The position numbers and the translations under genes are program-made. A stretch of DNA of 64,000 bases from Arion vulgaris (Eukaryota > Mollusca > Gastropoda > Stylommatophora > Arionidae), in contig CM036758.1 of the NCBI GenBank assembly GCA_020796225.1, positions 25,376,397 through 25,440,396 of the forward strand, in the 5' to 3' direction. Shown here one piece after another: positions 15,001-23,904 of this stretch. Numbering within the stretch: the stretch's first letter is position 1; each line of letters begins with the position of its first letter. The notes below the pieces were generated by a model. The model was not told the origin of the DNA and ran no database searches. It saw only the letters and a list, made by a program, of their open reading frames with translations.

Positions 15001-17803
15001 TCATGTTCCTAGTGTAGCTAGTCATAGCTTTTCATTCATATTCCTAGTGTAGTAGCCATGCTTTTCATTCATGTTCCTAGTGTAGTAGCATAGCTTTTCA
15101 TTCATATTCTAGTGTAGTAGCATAGCTTTTCATTCATGTTCCTAGTGTAGTAGCCATAGCTTTTCATTCATGTTCCTAGTGTAGATAGCCATAGCTTTTC
15201 ATTCATTTCCTAGTGTAGTAGTCAAGCTTTTCATTCATGTTCCTAGTGTAGATAGCATAGCTTTTCATTCATGTTCCTAGTGTAGCTAGTCATAGCTTTT
15301 CATTCATGTTCCTAGTGTAGCTAGTCATAGCTTTTCATTCATGTTCCTAGTGTGTAGCATAGCTTTTCATTCATGTTCTAGTGTGCTAGTCATAGCTTTT
15401 CATTCATGTTCCTAGTGTAGCTAGTCATAGCTTTTCATTCATGTTCTAGTGTAGTAGTCATAGCTTTTCATTCATGTTCCTAGTGTAGTAGTCTAGCTTT
15501 TCATTCATGTTCCTAGTGTAGCTAGTCATAGCTTTTCATTCATGTTCTAGTGTAGCTATAGCTTTCATTCATGTTCAGTGTAGCTAGCATAGCTTTTCAT
15601 TCATGTTCCTAGTGTACTAGTCATAGCTTTCATTCAGTTCCTAGTAGCTAGTCATGTTTCATTCATGTTCCTAGTGTAGCTAGTCATAGCTTTTCATTCA
15701 TGTTCCTAGTGTAGCTAGTCAGCTTTCATTCATGTTCTAGTGTAGCTAGCATGCTCATTCATGTCTAGGTAGCTAGTAGCATATGTTCAGTGTATTCATT
15801 TCATTCATGTTCTAGTGTAGCTAGTCATAGCTTTTCATTCATGTTCCTAGTGTAGCTAGTCATAGCTTTTCATTCATGTTCCTAGTGTAGCTAGTCATGC
15901 TTTCATTCATGTTCTAGTGTAGCTAGTCTAGCTTTCATTCATGTTCTAGTGTAGCTAGTACTTATCTTCTGGATAGATAGTCATAGCTTTTCATTCATGT
16001 TCTAGTGAGCTAGTCATAGCTTTTCATTCATGTTCCTAGTGTAGTAGTACAAGTCAGTGTAGCTGTTATTATTCATGTACCTGCTGTAGCTATTTTCTTA
16101 ATTCTATTTTCTGTGTTTTTGCTGATTCATTAAGATATTGATAAATATCTTTAAATGCAGACCACTTCTGAAGGGCAGGCTTATTTTGAAGCCTACAAAC
16201 AGTTTGAGAAATGGGAACAGTTAATGACTCACATAAAACAGGATATACTGTCTGCTGACTCTCCCCTACACAGCATGTTTCAAACTTCAGAGTTTTGGAC
16301 AAAGGTTTGTTATTTATTTTATAAGAATTGTTTCATAAAATATAAATGAGGTGAGGGATGAGTGAGAGGTTTTCAGTGATTGATTGATAGGACCATCATC
16401 AGTGCACTTAGGTGAGTTACCATGTGGACTCCAATATCTTTCTTAAACAGAAAGTTCTCAGCAGCAGTGCACAAACTCTATAGCACCGGTGAGGGTCTGC
16501 AATATAATTTACCCCCAATAGAATACAGTCTCTAGTCAGTAGGTTTTAATAGGTTCTTGGTAGACAGAGGGCAATGTCTTCATAAATAGTCTCTGTACAG
16601 TAGGTACTGATAGAAGAGGTCCTATGTGGACAGACGACAATGTCTGTATGAATACACAGTCTCTGAAAAATAAGTATTGATAAGTCTGATCCTTTCTCTT
16701 GCATTCTGCGTAGAGCCTTCATCTCTGTCATACTAGTTTTCTTCTAGCATTTGATGTAAGTGTCACTGTGGTTTGATGTGGTTTGACACTGATAGCATAA
16801 TGTTTTTGGGAGCTAGATTGTGTTGTACAATGCTCTTTTAGTGTTCATGGCACAGTGTTAGTGACATGTTTGCATTTCAAAATTGGTGCCATTTGTCCTA
16901 TTGTTTGAATTTTATCTGGAAGAAAAGCTTTGATAAGTCATATCCTTTTAAAATAAATAATGATGCTTGTTTCAATACACAGCCTCTGTCACTATACCAA
17001 CCATGCAATTTAAACAAACCTATGGGGCATAATTGATGCTAAATAACTGGTCCACTATGTCTATGGGTCTAAATTGTAAGTTGTTTTGTGAGCAACCATA
17101 CAAAAAACCCCTCTTGAGAATCGTGTCCTGCTGTTAGAAGCAGAACTATTGGTGTGTGTATGCATGAAAACTGTCCACAAAACCAACTTTAAATTTTAGA
17201 AATTAGATATTTCAGGACAGTTGTTCAATAACATAAAATAGACATGGTTCACAATTAGACAATATGTCACAGTCTAGAAGTTCAACCCCTACAGAACATA
17301 CTGGAACAACAGTTCCAATTGGGATGGTTCTTTTGTATCCTCTGCAGAAAAGAAAGGACTCCCATTCATTGGGCTGAATATGGTGCTCTACTTTTTATGT
17401 AAAAATAAAATCACCACCAGAGCTATAGTGTAAGTGCTTTGATGTGTGCACCCTGAGTGTAGAGACATTACTTCTAACCATTTTTGTCCAGCATCTGTCA
17501 TACTATCTCAGACTGAACTTATCTATTTTTTTATCTCAAAATGAGTATAAATTATTTTTGTATCTCAAAGTGAGTATAACTTCTTCTTGTCTCAGGTCAT
17601 GATGGAAGTAGTCGCAGTTAACAGTGCCCTCTATGGGCTGGTCTTGTCCATGATCATCTGTGTAATGGCAGTGGCTGTTTTTACAGGACACATTGTGTTG
17701 TTGCTGATTGTGGTAGTTACTATTATTGGTATGTGTCTCTTTGTTCATTGTTGATTTTATCATACTGGTATATGGTCACTGTTTATATTACAATCATTGT
17801 GTG

Positions 17804-17875
<72 letters not shown>

Positions 17876-20312
17876 TAGGACAAAACTTAAAATATATAGA
17901 AGTAATATACTGGGAGTGCTATTATACAGTAGTGAATGCTGGAAGATGACCCAACACATAATACACAAGTTGGAGACTTTTCAGAATAAATGTTGAAGAA
18001 GAATTCTGCAAATATTTTGGCCAAATACCATAACAAATGAGGAGCTTTTGAAATGAACAGACTGTGCATCCTTGGAGACCATCATTAAGAGACGAAGATG
18101 GAGATGGTTTGGACATGTATGTCGTATGCCAGTGGGGGCATTGGCTAGGACAGCTCTCAGATGGACAGCGGATGGGAAGAGAAAGCCTGGACGTCCAAAG
18201 TAAACATGGAGAAGAGCGGTGGAGAGAGAGTTGAAGGAGTGTGGCCTGACGTGGGAGAGAGTGTGGCCTGACGTGGGAGACGGTTGGTAGAAAGACAGCA
18301 GAACTGCAACAGTGGAAGTCTCTTGTGGAAGCCTTATATGTCAATCGGGACATGAAGAGGATATAGAATAGATATTTATATATGTATCCTCCCTCACTGT
18401 TTACATTACTATCATTGTACATATATATATATGTGTCTGCCATATCACTGCTAATAGTGTCATCATTACTGTGTATATAACTGCTGATTTGTCTATTTTA
18501 TTGATTTGTTATGTTCATGACTGCTAACTTGTTATGTTTATTACTGCTAACATGTTATGTTTATGACTGCTAACATGTTATGTTTATGATTGCTAACTAG
18601 TCTAACTTGTTATGTTTATTATTGCTAACTAGTCTAACTTGTTATGTTTATGACTGCTATGTAGTCTAACTTGTTATGTTTATTATTGCTAACTAGTCTT
18701 AACTTGTTATGTTTATGATTGCTAACTAGTCTAACTTGTTATGTTAAAGACTGCTAACTTGTTATATTCATGACTGCTAACTTTGTCTATAGCAATGATC
18801 TGCTGTGTTGTGGGCATATTTTCTCTGGCTGGTTGGGAGATGGGAGCAGTGGAGGCTGTCTCTCTGTCTATCCTGGTTGGATCATCTGTAGACTACTGTG
18901 TGCATATAGTGGAGGGTTATATATTGGCTGGCAAGAGGATGTCTCAGCAATGCATCAATAGTCAGGTGAGTGGAGGAGAGCGAGTGGATGATAAAATAAG
19001 AGAAGAGAAGTAGTAGAGTAAAGGTAATGATTGTGAATGATTATAAATACATTTTAAAGAGGTGGATATAAACAAAACCGGTTAGAGTGTAAGTGAAAAG
19101 ATAGTGTGCTTGTTAAAACAGATGGCTTTGGCCGACAGACTTTGTGTTGGGGACTGCTCTGAAGGTATAACATGACTAACAATGTAGAAAATATTACAGT
19201 TTGCTGGGGAAAGATGTGAAGGTATAGCAGGACCAACAATCTTAATTCATAAGAAGAAAAACTAGGTAATGTTCTAACAGAAACTATACAGTAATCCCCT
19301 AGACTTGAAAGATACTAAACTTTGTCCTAGTGGCAGGTCTGGAGATGAGCAGAACCACAAACTGACCTAAATGATAGCAAAGGAAGAGAATGGACAGAAA
19401 GTCTTATATTTTGTGTGTGTCTTATTCTGTGTGAGTCCAGCAGATTTGAATCTTGTTTTACTGCTGCCTTGTAGTTTGATTGGGGACAATCAAAGACTAG
19501 CGAAGCAAACCGTACACAAACTTGGACGAGTGGCAAACCAAGTAATCCACAAAAGACCGGTTAGCTGGGCAGATGGCGCTCATCAGCCCAGGAGGGCAGT
19601 CTACGGGTCGCTGCCCTGAAAGAAAATAGCAACCTGCTGCCTTGTAGGTTTAGGCTGGGTCAGCAAAAGTCTAACGGAGAGCGAACCCAGTAAATGCTGG
19701 TTGAAACCGAACACACCACCGAAAGATAAGCACCAGAGCTCCAAATGGTACTGAAGGTTGTGAATGTACACCCGTTTTTGGTGTTAGGCTGTTTATATAT
19801 CACAATAGAATGACAAAAACAGCCTTAAGAACGATCGCAAGAGAGAATCTTGTTTCAAACTGGAGATAACCTGATATGTTTTTTCTGAACTCATTTAAAT
19901 TTTGTCTACTCAATAACAGATGATACACTTGTTTCTTTCACAGACTGCATCAGATATAAGAAAACAACGTACATCTCAGGCAGTCAGACACATTGGTGTT
20001 GCCATTGTGTGCTCGGCATTAACAACCATCATTGCTGCTGTGCCACTGACACAGACATTTATTCAGCCATTTGCTAAATTTGGCTCCATCCTACTTATCA
20101 ACACAACCGTCTCCATGGGGATGACTCTGACCCTAGCTGTAGCCTTGCTGGCTATGTTTGGCCCAGCACACTACAAAGGTGGCTGGAAAGCTCATCTGAT
20201 TGCTTTTATAGTAGTGGCTGGTATTATTGGTGCTGCCTTTTTGGGTTTGTACATAGCCTCAACTCAAGGAGTCAGGATACCAGGACCATCTGGTAATCCT
20301 CTATTCTCTTGA
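97..20312 (+). CDS. DISP1-like: Dispatched-like RND transporter, 3' half (9 exons)
   Basis: Dispatched proteins are 12-span, Patched-related membrane proteins that release lipid-modified Hedgehog from producing cells. Exons, all with AG/GT borders and consistent phase: 97-272, 3033-3588, 6981-7195, 9374-9524, 13925-14082, 16161-16304, 17596-17728, 18793-18965, 19944-20312 (TGA). They give 690 residues after a 2-nt partial codon. Order: a membrane segment (about residues 1-18) followed by the conserved PQLFRSDTNIQ loop start; a Thr/Ala/Pro-rich insert (second exon); VYVVFGIKGVDRS; a Cys-rich stretch ending VKPGSAQCLP; then TM8-TM12 in the last three exons. The motif SILVGSSVDYCVH carries the GxxxD aspartate that Dispatched and other RND proteins need in TM10. 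The 5' half (TM1-TM6, sterol-sensing domain) must lie upstream of the window. The protein stops soon after TM12, without the long cytoplasmic tail of vertebrate DISP1. No frameshifts in any exon. DISP1 versus another Dispatched paralogue cannot be settled. Confidence 0.92.
373..2779. repeat. 29-bp satellite, 83 units, in a Dispatched intron
   Basis: Head-to-tail 29-bp units of the form (C/T)AGACAATATAACATAC followed by AGTTCTCTCTGT. The span of 2407 bp is exactly 83 x 29, so no unit has gained or lost a base. Variation is by substitution only, into a few classes (AATATAACATAC, AACAAAGTATAC, AACATAACATAC, AAGATAGCATAC). The array begins 100 bp after the donor at 272. Confidence 0.97.
3713..3990 (+). 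mobile_element. LINE A2 fragment, 3' end with TAACA tail
   Basis: Closely matches 27370-27645 (shared GGGCAGAAGC.TGGACAGAG, the ATCATCAATGCGGTACGCTC block, and the terminal TGACGTCGAT.GCATAACATAAC). This is the C-terminal end of ORF2 after RNase H plus the short 3' end with a TAACA-repeat tail. The encoded peptide WLLQR...CPMYHDVD keeps the end of the Cys/His-rich terminus. 5'-truncated and lying in a Dispatched intron. Confidence 0.8.
4000..5868 (+). mobile_element. LINE A1: reverse transcriptase + RNase H, degenerate
   Basis: 5'-truncated non-LTR retrotransposon in a Dispatched intron. Reading + strand frames in order: RT fingers (AIDLEDAYNKV at about 4084), GLPQGSPLSPVLFN (about 4255), catalytic LTFADDILIY (about 4350), the RT thumb and connection (YLGITFDRSLSFKHHI), then RNase H with YTDGS (about 5230), MEVEAVTAAL, VVSDSQSML and GHAGVYGNERADRLA, so all RNase H acidic positions are visible. 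At least one frameshift near 4425, a TGA at 5268-5270 inside RNase H, and further shifts after 5600 make it non-functional. It ends in ACCAATAACCAAT. A C-terminal RNase H in a LINE ORF2 is typical of the I-clade group; the clade call is inference. Confidence 0.88.
5930..6185 (-). mobile_element. RTE-like LINE 3' fragment
   Basis: On the - strand a broken reading frame gives CHSGLDKTVKEGMVFGKMRQG followed by ETLN..LEDEGELAKDPQIFRVGSGG. This is the usual end of RTE-type ORF2 (GH.KR..GL.KTV.EG...GKR.RG). It has stops and no clear termini, and abuts a LINE B copy. Confidence 0.5.
6186..6836 (+). mobile_element. LINE B copy, 3' part of RT ORF
   Basis: Aligns with 53730-54375, the longest LINE B copy: FTYL.SIFS, then the block CAGTGCCAAACCT.GA, ACGATAGAAGAAAA, GAGATGAAG.GTCTA and the end TGAGACAAAACAGGATT. 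The tail is GAAAAGAAAGAAAGAAG. Several stops and indels. This family recurs at 8906, 16690, 25110, 31270, 42683 and 52711. Confidence 0.8.
7734..8252 (-). mobile_element. SINE-like element S2, full length
   Basis: Bounded by an 11-bp TSD ATTCTGAAATT (7723-7733 and 8253-8263). In element orientation: a head with CCGAGTGGTTACC-like start and CATGTCGTAAGAGGCGAC, a body of about 380 bp, and a GAA-rich end. The body retains an open frame ([10 protein letters not shown]...), here interrupted near its end. See S2 copies at 31323, 37234, 41495 and 44589. Confidence 0.88.
8525..8745 (-). mobile_element. T2-type SINE remnant
   Basis: The stretch AATACAGTGTTAGACCTGTAT, TTTTGACCAA and ACAATGGATGAT matches in order the - strand T2 copies at 34914 and 36510. 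Degenerate and without visible head or TSD. Confidence 0.4.
8906..9215 (-). mobile_element. LINE B 3' fragment
   Basis: Reverse complement of the last 300 bp of LINE B: AATCCTGTTTTGCCTCACAG at the 3' terminus, then ATAAGAAGAGATTT and the stretch leading to GATGAAGTTTAATACTGATG. Truncated at the 5' side; in a Dispatched intron. Confidence 0.78.
9236..9335. repeat. Short degenerate tandem repeat TATATGATTGTGTG
   Basis: Five or six degenerate copies of a 16-19 bp unit (ATATGATTGTGTGTCTT), ending about 40 bp before the 3' splice site at 9373. Confidence 0.6.
9715..9790 (-). mobile_element. Mariner transposase scrap
   Basis: On the - strand VPHPLYSPDLAQCDFLWH matches the mariner HPPYSPDLAPCDF box around the third catalytic Asp. 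Only this part is recognisable, and it closely resembles the better preserved relic at 11230-12000. Confidence 0.5.
9995..10080 (-). mobile_element. tRNA-like SINE head
   Basis: Reverse complement reads as a tRNA-like sequence: GGAATAGTGGTTAGTACACA (A-box region), then AGGATACTAGTTCAAATCC (B-box like GTTCAAATCC). It lacks a proper acceptor stem, so a SINE head is more likely than a working tRNA gene. Confidence 0.45.
10110..10335. repeat. About 95-bp degenerate tandem repeat
   Basis: Repeats of TAGTTAGACTGTCTGAAGA, then GATCAT.TCTCTCCACTGTAC. Two full and one partial unit. The same unit recurs at 24860-25085, outside the gene. Confidence 0.6.
10336..10937. other. Intron sequence, nothing recognised
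   Basis: AT-rich Dispatched intron sequence with no repeat family, coding potential or RNA gene that I can support. Confidence 0.6.
10938..11191 (+). mobile_element. SINE-like element S1, full length
   Basis: Bounded by a perfect 12-bp TSD ATTGAGTTGAAT (10926-10937, 11192-11203). 5' CACCCGAGTGGTTACCGGGG, the shared core ATGTCGTAAGAGACGACTAA, then a body specific to S1 (ACGTGTAGAAGTCTTTGCG ... GTGATTAAAATTGGTC) and a GAAGAAGAAGAA tail. About 250 bp. Confidence 0.9.
11230..12000 (-). mobile_element. Decayed mariner, second lineage
   Basis: Reading the - strand downward: HDCLHMKYFCASWVSRLLTP (linker after the HTH domain, about 11820-11860), then ITGDER.LHRYDPETKQVS (first catalytic Asp region, about 11690-11750), KKVKVVWSVGK, and finally a HPQYSPDLPCMTFFF box near 11370. 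Order and spacing fit one mariner transposase full of stops. YDPETKQ differs from the YEPSNKI of the neighbouring element, so it is another lineage. No termini found. Confidence 0.72.
12057..13391 (-). mobile_element. Mariner element, complete ends, TA target duplication
   Basis: Terminal inverted repeats of 31 bp (12057-12087 and 13361-13391) start CGAGGCGTGTTCAAATGAAA and differ at one position (G/A at position 21). TA lies on both sides (12055-12056, 13392-13393). Length 1335 bp, normal for mariner. It carries a transposase frame on the - strand. Ends are better preserved than those of the relic next to it, so it is the younger insertion. Confidence 0.95.
12330..13240 (-). pseudogene. Mariner transposase, frameshifted
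   Basis: N-terminal part (13188 down to about 12925) is a helix-turn-helix DNA-binding region (IQFLSFEGCQAVDIHRRM, CLSRTRVMEWARMF). No in-frame ATG is seen upstream. A frameshift near 12925-12945 leads to the C-terminal part (12926-12357) with linker VRKKLNYRKVCSQWVPWML, first Asp in VAGDESWCHHYEP and second in ILLHDNARS. The third catalytic Asp lies beyond two small deletions near 12360-12372: the frame reads YSPICPV and hits TGA, while the GAT codon sits in another frame. Cut-and-paste DDE/D transposase of the D,D34D type; clearly inactive as read. Confidence 0.9.
13432..13708 (-). mobile_element. SINE-like element S3
   Basis: In element orientation: CGCCCATGTGGTGCTGGGTC start, AAAGAATAGTACCACTGCAA, a degenerate GTCGTAAGAGGCGAC core, S3 body with TACAAGGCAT and GGCCTACTTGTAGG, and end GTTCAAAGAAGAAGA. 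Flanked by GGTTCCG/GGTTCTG, a possible imperfect TSD. Confidence 0.75.
14320..14957. repeat. 35-bp satellite, array 1
   Basis: About 18 units of TGTACCTGGTTGTAGTTGTA then TATTAATGTTAACAG. Mostly constant length, with one unit shortened near 14812-14830. Lies in the Dispatched intron after exon 13925-14082. Confidence 0.95.
14958..16075. repeat. 35-bp satellite, array 2
   Basis: About 32 units of TAGCTAGTCATAGCTTTTCA then TTCATGTTCCTAGTG, directly following array 1. Unlike array 1 it is full of 1-5 base losses (for example 15560-15800). Ends about 85 bp before the 3' splice site at 16160. Confidence 0.95.
16690..16925 (-). mobile_element. LINE B fragment
   Basis: Reverse complement of the LINE B region at 53870-54060: GCATTCTGCGTAGA, ATCTCTGTCATACTAGTTTTC, GCATAATGTTTTTGGGAG, TTGTACAATGCTCTTTTAGTG and AAAATTGGTGCCATTTG. 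Degenerate, no termini. Confidence 0.7.
17808..17871. repeat. (TA)n microsatellite
   Basis: About 32 uninterrupted TA units, directly upstream of an RTE LINE fragment. Confidence 0.98.
17872..18365 (+). mobile_element. RTE-like LINE 3' fragment
   Basis: Broken frame reads RSNILGVLLYSSECWKMTQ, HKLETFQNKC, RRRWRWFGHVCRMP, ALRWTADGKRKPGRPK and ERELKECGLTWERVW. This is the RT C-terminus and end region typical of RTE-type ORF2. Contains a short duplication GTGTGGCCTGACGTGGGAGA (18239-18281). In a Dispatched intron. Confidence 0.8.
18500..18790. repeat. Tandem repeat of TTATGTTTATGACTGCTAAC up to the splice acceptor
   Basis: About nine units of 22-37 bp made of TGTTATGTTTAT(G/T)A, CTGCTAAC and AGTCTAACT. 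Each unit supplies one or two CTAAC motifs. The last unit (GACTGCTAACTTTGTCTATAG) runs straight into the 3' splice site at 18792. Confidence 0.85.
19455..19790 (+). mobile_element. Two F-type SINE pieces in tandem
   Basis: Two partial heads, about 19457-19560 and 19629-19790, each starting CTGCTGCCTTGTAG. The second has GCGAACCCAGTAAATGCTGG and GATAAGCACCAGAGCTCCAA, matching in order the F copy at 45135-45366. The first is more degenerate. Confidence 0.65.
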
Positions 20313-21099
20313 GAAGATTGAATACTCTTGTACCCACTGTAACTGAGAAAGTTGTGGCACTTTTAATCACTTTCGATGTTCATTCCAAATTCTTCACATG
20401 TTAACAGACTGAACATTCACTGCAGACATGGGAACAATTCTTATTTTTGAATGCATAATCTCTGTGTGAACATAAACAGATTCTACTTAAGTGTACATAC
20501 ATGTATTCAGATATTCAATTTGTCAGACCACAACAGCTTGTGGTATCATCTGCTCAACAAGCTAAAGATAGGAACTTATGGTGAGCACGACTATAGCACA
20601 GCCAAACTTTTTTGCTGAACCTCTGTTGTAAAAGTACTCAAAATATTAGAAACACAAAAGTCTTATGTGAACAGCCTCAAGCTGACCCCTGATTTATTTA
20701 TATACATATCTGTTGACTTCTGAGAGTGTTTGCAGATGAAGATATCCTTCATCTGGGTGACCAACTGAGCAGTGTGTTGTGTCCTTTACTCTTGAGCAGT
20801 GTGCGTTGTCTTGCTTTGCATTTCAAGCAGAACAATCTCAAAAAATGACAGAAGAGAGGTCAGATTATAACTTTAGGAGCACAAGATCTATATCACGCTA
20901 CTAAGAGAAAGAAACATTTGAAACAAATCTGACTGACATAAGTAAGAGACTAAATTGATTAACTACTGACCAAATATGCATTTATTGTGAGTGGACTTCC
21001 TATTCAACTTTGCAATGTCTTCATATTTTTTTCTTAAATAATCATGGTTTATTAATTCACCTGAACCTGTGCTACAACTCCCATACTCTGTAACAGTTC
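20313..21099 (+). other. Probable 3' UTR / flank of the Dispatched-like gene
   Basis: Follows the TGA at 20310-20312. No AATAAA close to the stop. The first AATAAA seen downstream is near 21946, beyond an S3 insertion. Transcript end not determined; nothing else recognised. Confidence 0.4.
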
Positions 21100-21491
21100 T
21101 TCTTCTAACACTCCATATCAACCACTTGTTAAACCACTCTTTGTGATATGTATGTGATCTGAGCCTAAGAGCGATTATCAGTTATATGAGGACTATCATC
21201 ATAGCACTCCAGACACATCTATAGGTGCTCCGATCTCCGCCTCAACAAATCCAGCAGTGGCCCAACATGCCAGTTCGATTTTGATTAATCATTTATATAT
21301 TGTTTATGTATTATATATTGTGCCAGTTTTGCGCCTACAAGTAGGCTAGCACATCTGATTTATGCAGTGCTTTTTATTTACTAGGGAAGCTTCCCTAGGC
21401 CCCTACCTTAGTCGCTTCTTACAAAATGTCTTGTAGGTCACAGTGTTACTATTCTTTGCTCCTCTTGCGAGCCCGGCAACACAGAGTGACT
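21100..21491 (-). mobile_element. SINE-like element S3 with an inner insertion
   Basis: 9-bp TSD TAACAGTTC (21091-21099, 21492-21500). S3 sequence is interrupted between about 21176 and 21330 by unrelated sequence whose CACTCCAGACACATCTATAG and GGTGCTCCGATCT parts resemble the 3' end of LINE A1 in - orientation. Confidence 0.8.
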
Positions 21492-21589
21492 TAACAGTTC
21501 ATAATAACTAGTTCTTTCAGGTCCATTTCTATCCATCTATTCCTTGCTTCATTGTCTGTCCTGTTCTTCATTGTTTATACCTTTCCTCA

Positions 21590-21790
21590 ATGTCCACTCC
21601 TCCCTTCAATTTCCCCCCTCAATGTCCATCCCTCCTTCAATGTCCATCCCTCCTTTCAATGTCCATCCCTCCATTCAATGTCTATTGTTCCCTTCAATGG
21701 CCATTCCTCCCTTCAATGTTCATCGTTCCCATCAATGTCCATCCATCCCTTCAATGTCAATCGTTCCCTTCAATGTCCATCATTCAGTGT
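21590..21790. repeat. 18-bp tandem repeat TTCAATGTCCATCCCTCC
   Basis: About 11 degenerate units. Because 18 is a multiple of 3, all three + frames stay open, giving overlapping ORFs of no coding value. Confidence 0.92.
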
Positions 21791-21959
21791 ATATCATTTC
21801 TTCATTGGCATTCCTTCTTTTATTATCCATTATTTCCTTTTATATTCATCCTTGTCTTGGATGTCATCTTTGATGTTTGTGCATTCTTTCATTCATTTGG
21901 ATACTTCAAGAAATGGTGTATAATGTCAGTGTTATGGGTTACTAGAAAATAAATTGTCT

Positions 21960-22800
21960 AATATAATTGGCCATCACTTGACATCTTGACACTGATGTCA
22001 TAACTTGTCATAACATGACTTATATGATTAATGTAGATGATTTACTTGTCATTACTTGCCTTTTGATGTGACTTGACATCTAGATGATCATTTATTTGCT
22101 GTGTCATTGACATCTATTATGGCTTGATATTTAGCCACTATCTTACCTGTCATTACTTGACATTTAAACAAGACTTAAATGCCATGTTCTGACATCTAAC
22201 ACAACTGACATAGACATTTAGACAATGACTAACTTGTCATCACATCTAATACGACCAGACAATTTCTCAAAGAGACATATCATTAAATGCATACATGTGG
22301 AAGATATCGGCACCACATGTACTATTATGGGGAGTTTTAGTTTCAGATTTTAAAAAACATACAAGAATAATTGAAACGAGATACAAATATATTTATCAAA
22401 GGGTAAATATGCAGACAAGCAACATGTGAAATAACAAGTACAGCACTGTACAAAATGTCTAAACTGTTTTATAACTCTGTAATGATATTATTTTTGTGAA
22501 TTTTTTATGTTTGATTAATGATATTATTACATGTTGACCGTAACAATTTCTCTCATTTTTCCAATACTAGCTGGCAGTCCTAAGAGAATGATAGTGGTAG
22601 GTTTAAGGTGTGTAGAGCAAAGTGGTTTACACCACAAGTTAACTTTAATACTAACTTTTTTGTTACCAGATGAAAGCCCAAAGGCTATGATGATCTTAGT
22701 GGGCTAAAGTGTGTAGAACAAATAAGTAGTATAGAAAACCTATGCAATGCTAAAAGGACCCACAGAATTAAAAAGGACATAAGTAAACTACTAGAGTAAT
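21960..22800. other. AT-rich intergenic sequence with scattered TGACATCTA motifs
   Basis: Between 21965 and 22280 the words TTGACATCT, TGTCATTACTTG and ACTTGTCAT recur without fixed spacing, looking like a decayed repeat. From 22280 to 22800 nothing is recognised. Confidence 0.4.
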
Positions 22801-22810
22801 AAGAAATTTA

Positions 22811-23483
22811 GAAACTCATAGAATTAAGGAGACCCGAATCTGAATTTTAGAAAACTCACAGAATTAATTAGAACCAACTGAATTATAGGAAACTCACAGA
22901 ATTATTGAGAACCGAACCTGAATTAAAGGAAACTCACAGAATTAATGTGAACCAAACCTGAATTATAGGAAACTCACATAAATAATGAGAACCAATGAAT
23001 TATAGTAAACTCACATAAATAATGAGAACTGAACCTGAATTATAGAAACTCACAGAATTAATGAGAACAACTGAATTATAGGAAACTCACAAATTGAGAA
23101 CCTGAACTGAATTAGGAAACTCACAGAATTAATGAGAACTGAACCTGAATTATAGGAAACTCACAGAATTAATGAGAACTGAACCTGAATTATAGAAACT
23201 CACAGAATTAATGAGAACTGAACCTGAATTATAGGAAACTCACAGAATTAATGAGAACTGAACCTGAATTATAGGAAACTCACAGAATTAATGAGAACTG
23301 AACCTGAATTATAGGAAACTCACAGAATTAATGAGAACTGAACCTGAATTATAGGAAACTCACAGAATTAATGAGAACTGAACCTGAATTATAGGAAACT
23401 CACAGAATTAATGAGAACTGAACCTGAATTATAGGAAACTCACAGAATTAATGAGAACTGAACCTGAATTATAGGAAACTCAC
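22811..23483. repeat. 40-bp satellite
   Basis: About 16 units of CTCACAGAATTAATGAGAAC then TGAACCTGAATTATAGGAAA. The distal (3') units are nearly identical. The first six or seven have lost bases or diverged, giving a polarity of decay toward the left end. Confidence 0.95.
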
Positions 23484-23904
23484 CAAATTATAACTGATGA
23501 AAAAATACACAATTCTTTAATTAGCAGTTATTTAATGACAATTACCTAAATTAGAATAATTCGGTTAAATCAAAATTTGTTAATACATTTATAAAATCAT
23601 TGAGACTTTACATAAAGATTATAGACAAATTGAATCATAATATACATGCATTTATAGTCTTGACACAGATGTTTCAAGCAATGAGGTCCTAGATCTTTAC
23701 ACGAGTTTCACTTGACGAGTGATCTCTTCGCCATACTCAGATGCAAATATAACATCTCCAGTTGTGAGATCTCAACCTATTGGTAGGTTGGTTATATATG
23801 AACATGACTACAATATAGGGGGTAGGCGTTGTGTGTTTCTGTGTTCAGTCATGATAAGAGGTGTACAGATTTATCCACATCACTGGTTGTAGTAGGTTAT
23901 TATA
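23484..23904. other. Intergenic, nothing recognised
   Basis: AT-rich sequence between the 40-bp satellite and a T2 SINE. No feature supported. Confidence 0.5.

Noticed and set aside
17733..17996. Open frames through the (TA)n tract on both strands
   Set aside because: IYIYIY translation of a microsatellite; no gene.
21544..21952. Three overlapping + strand open frames of 109-123 codons
   Set aside because: Produced by an 18-bp tandem repeat that keeps all frames open.
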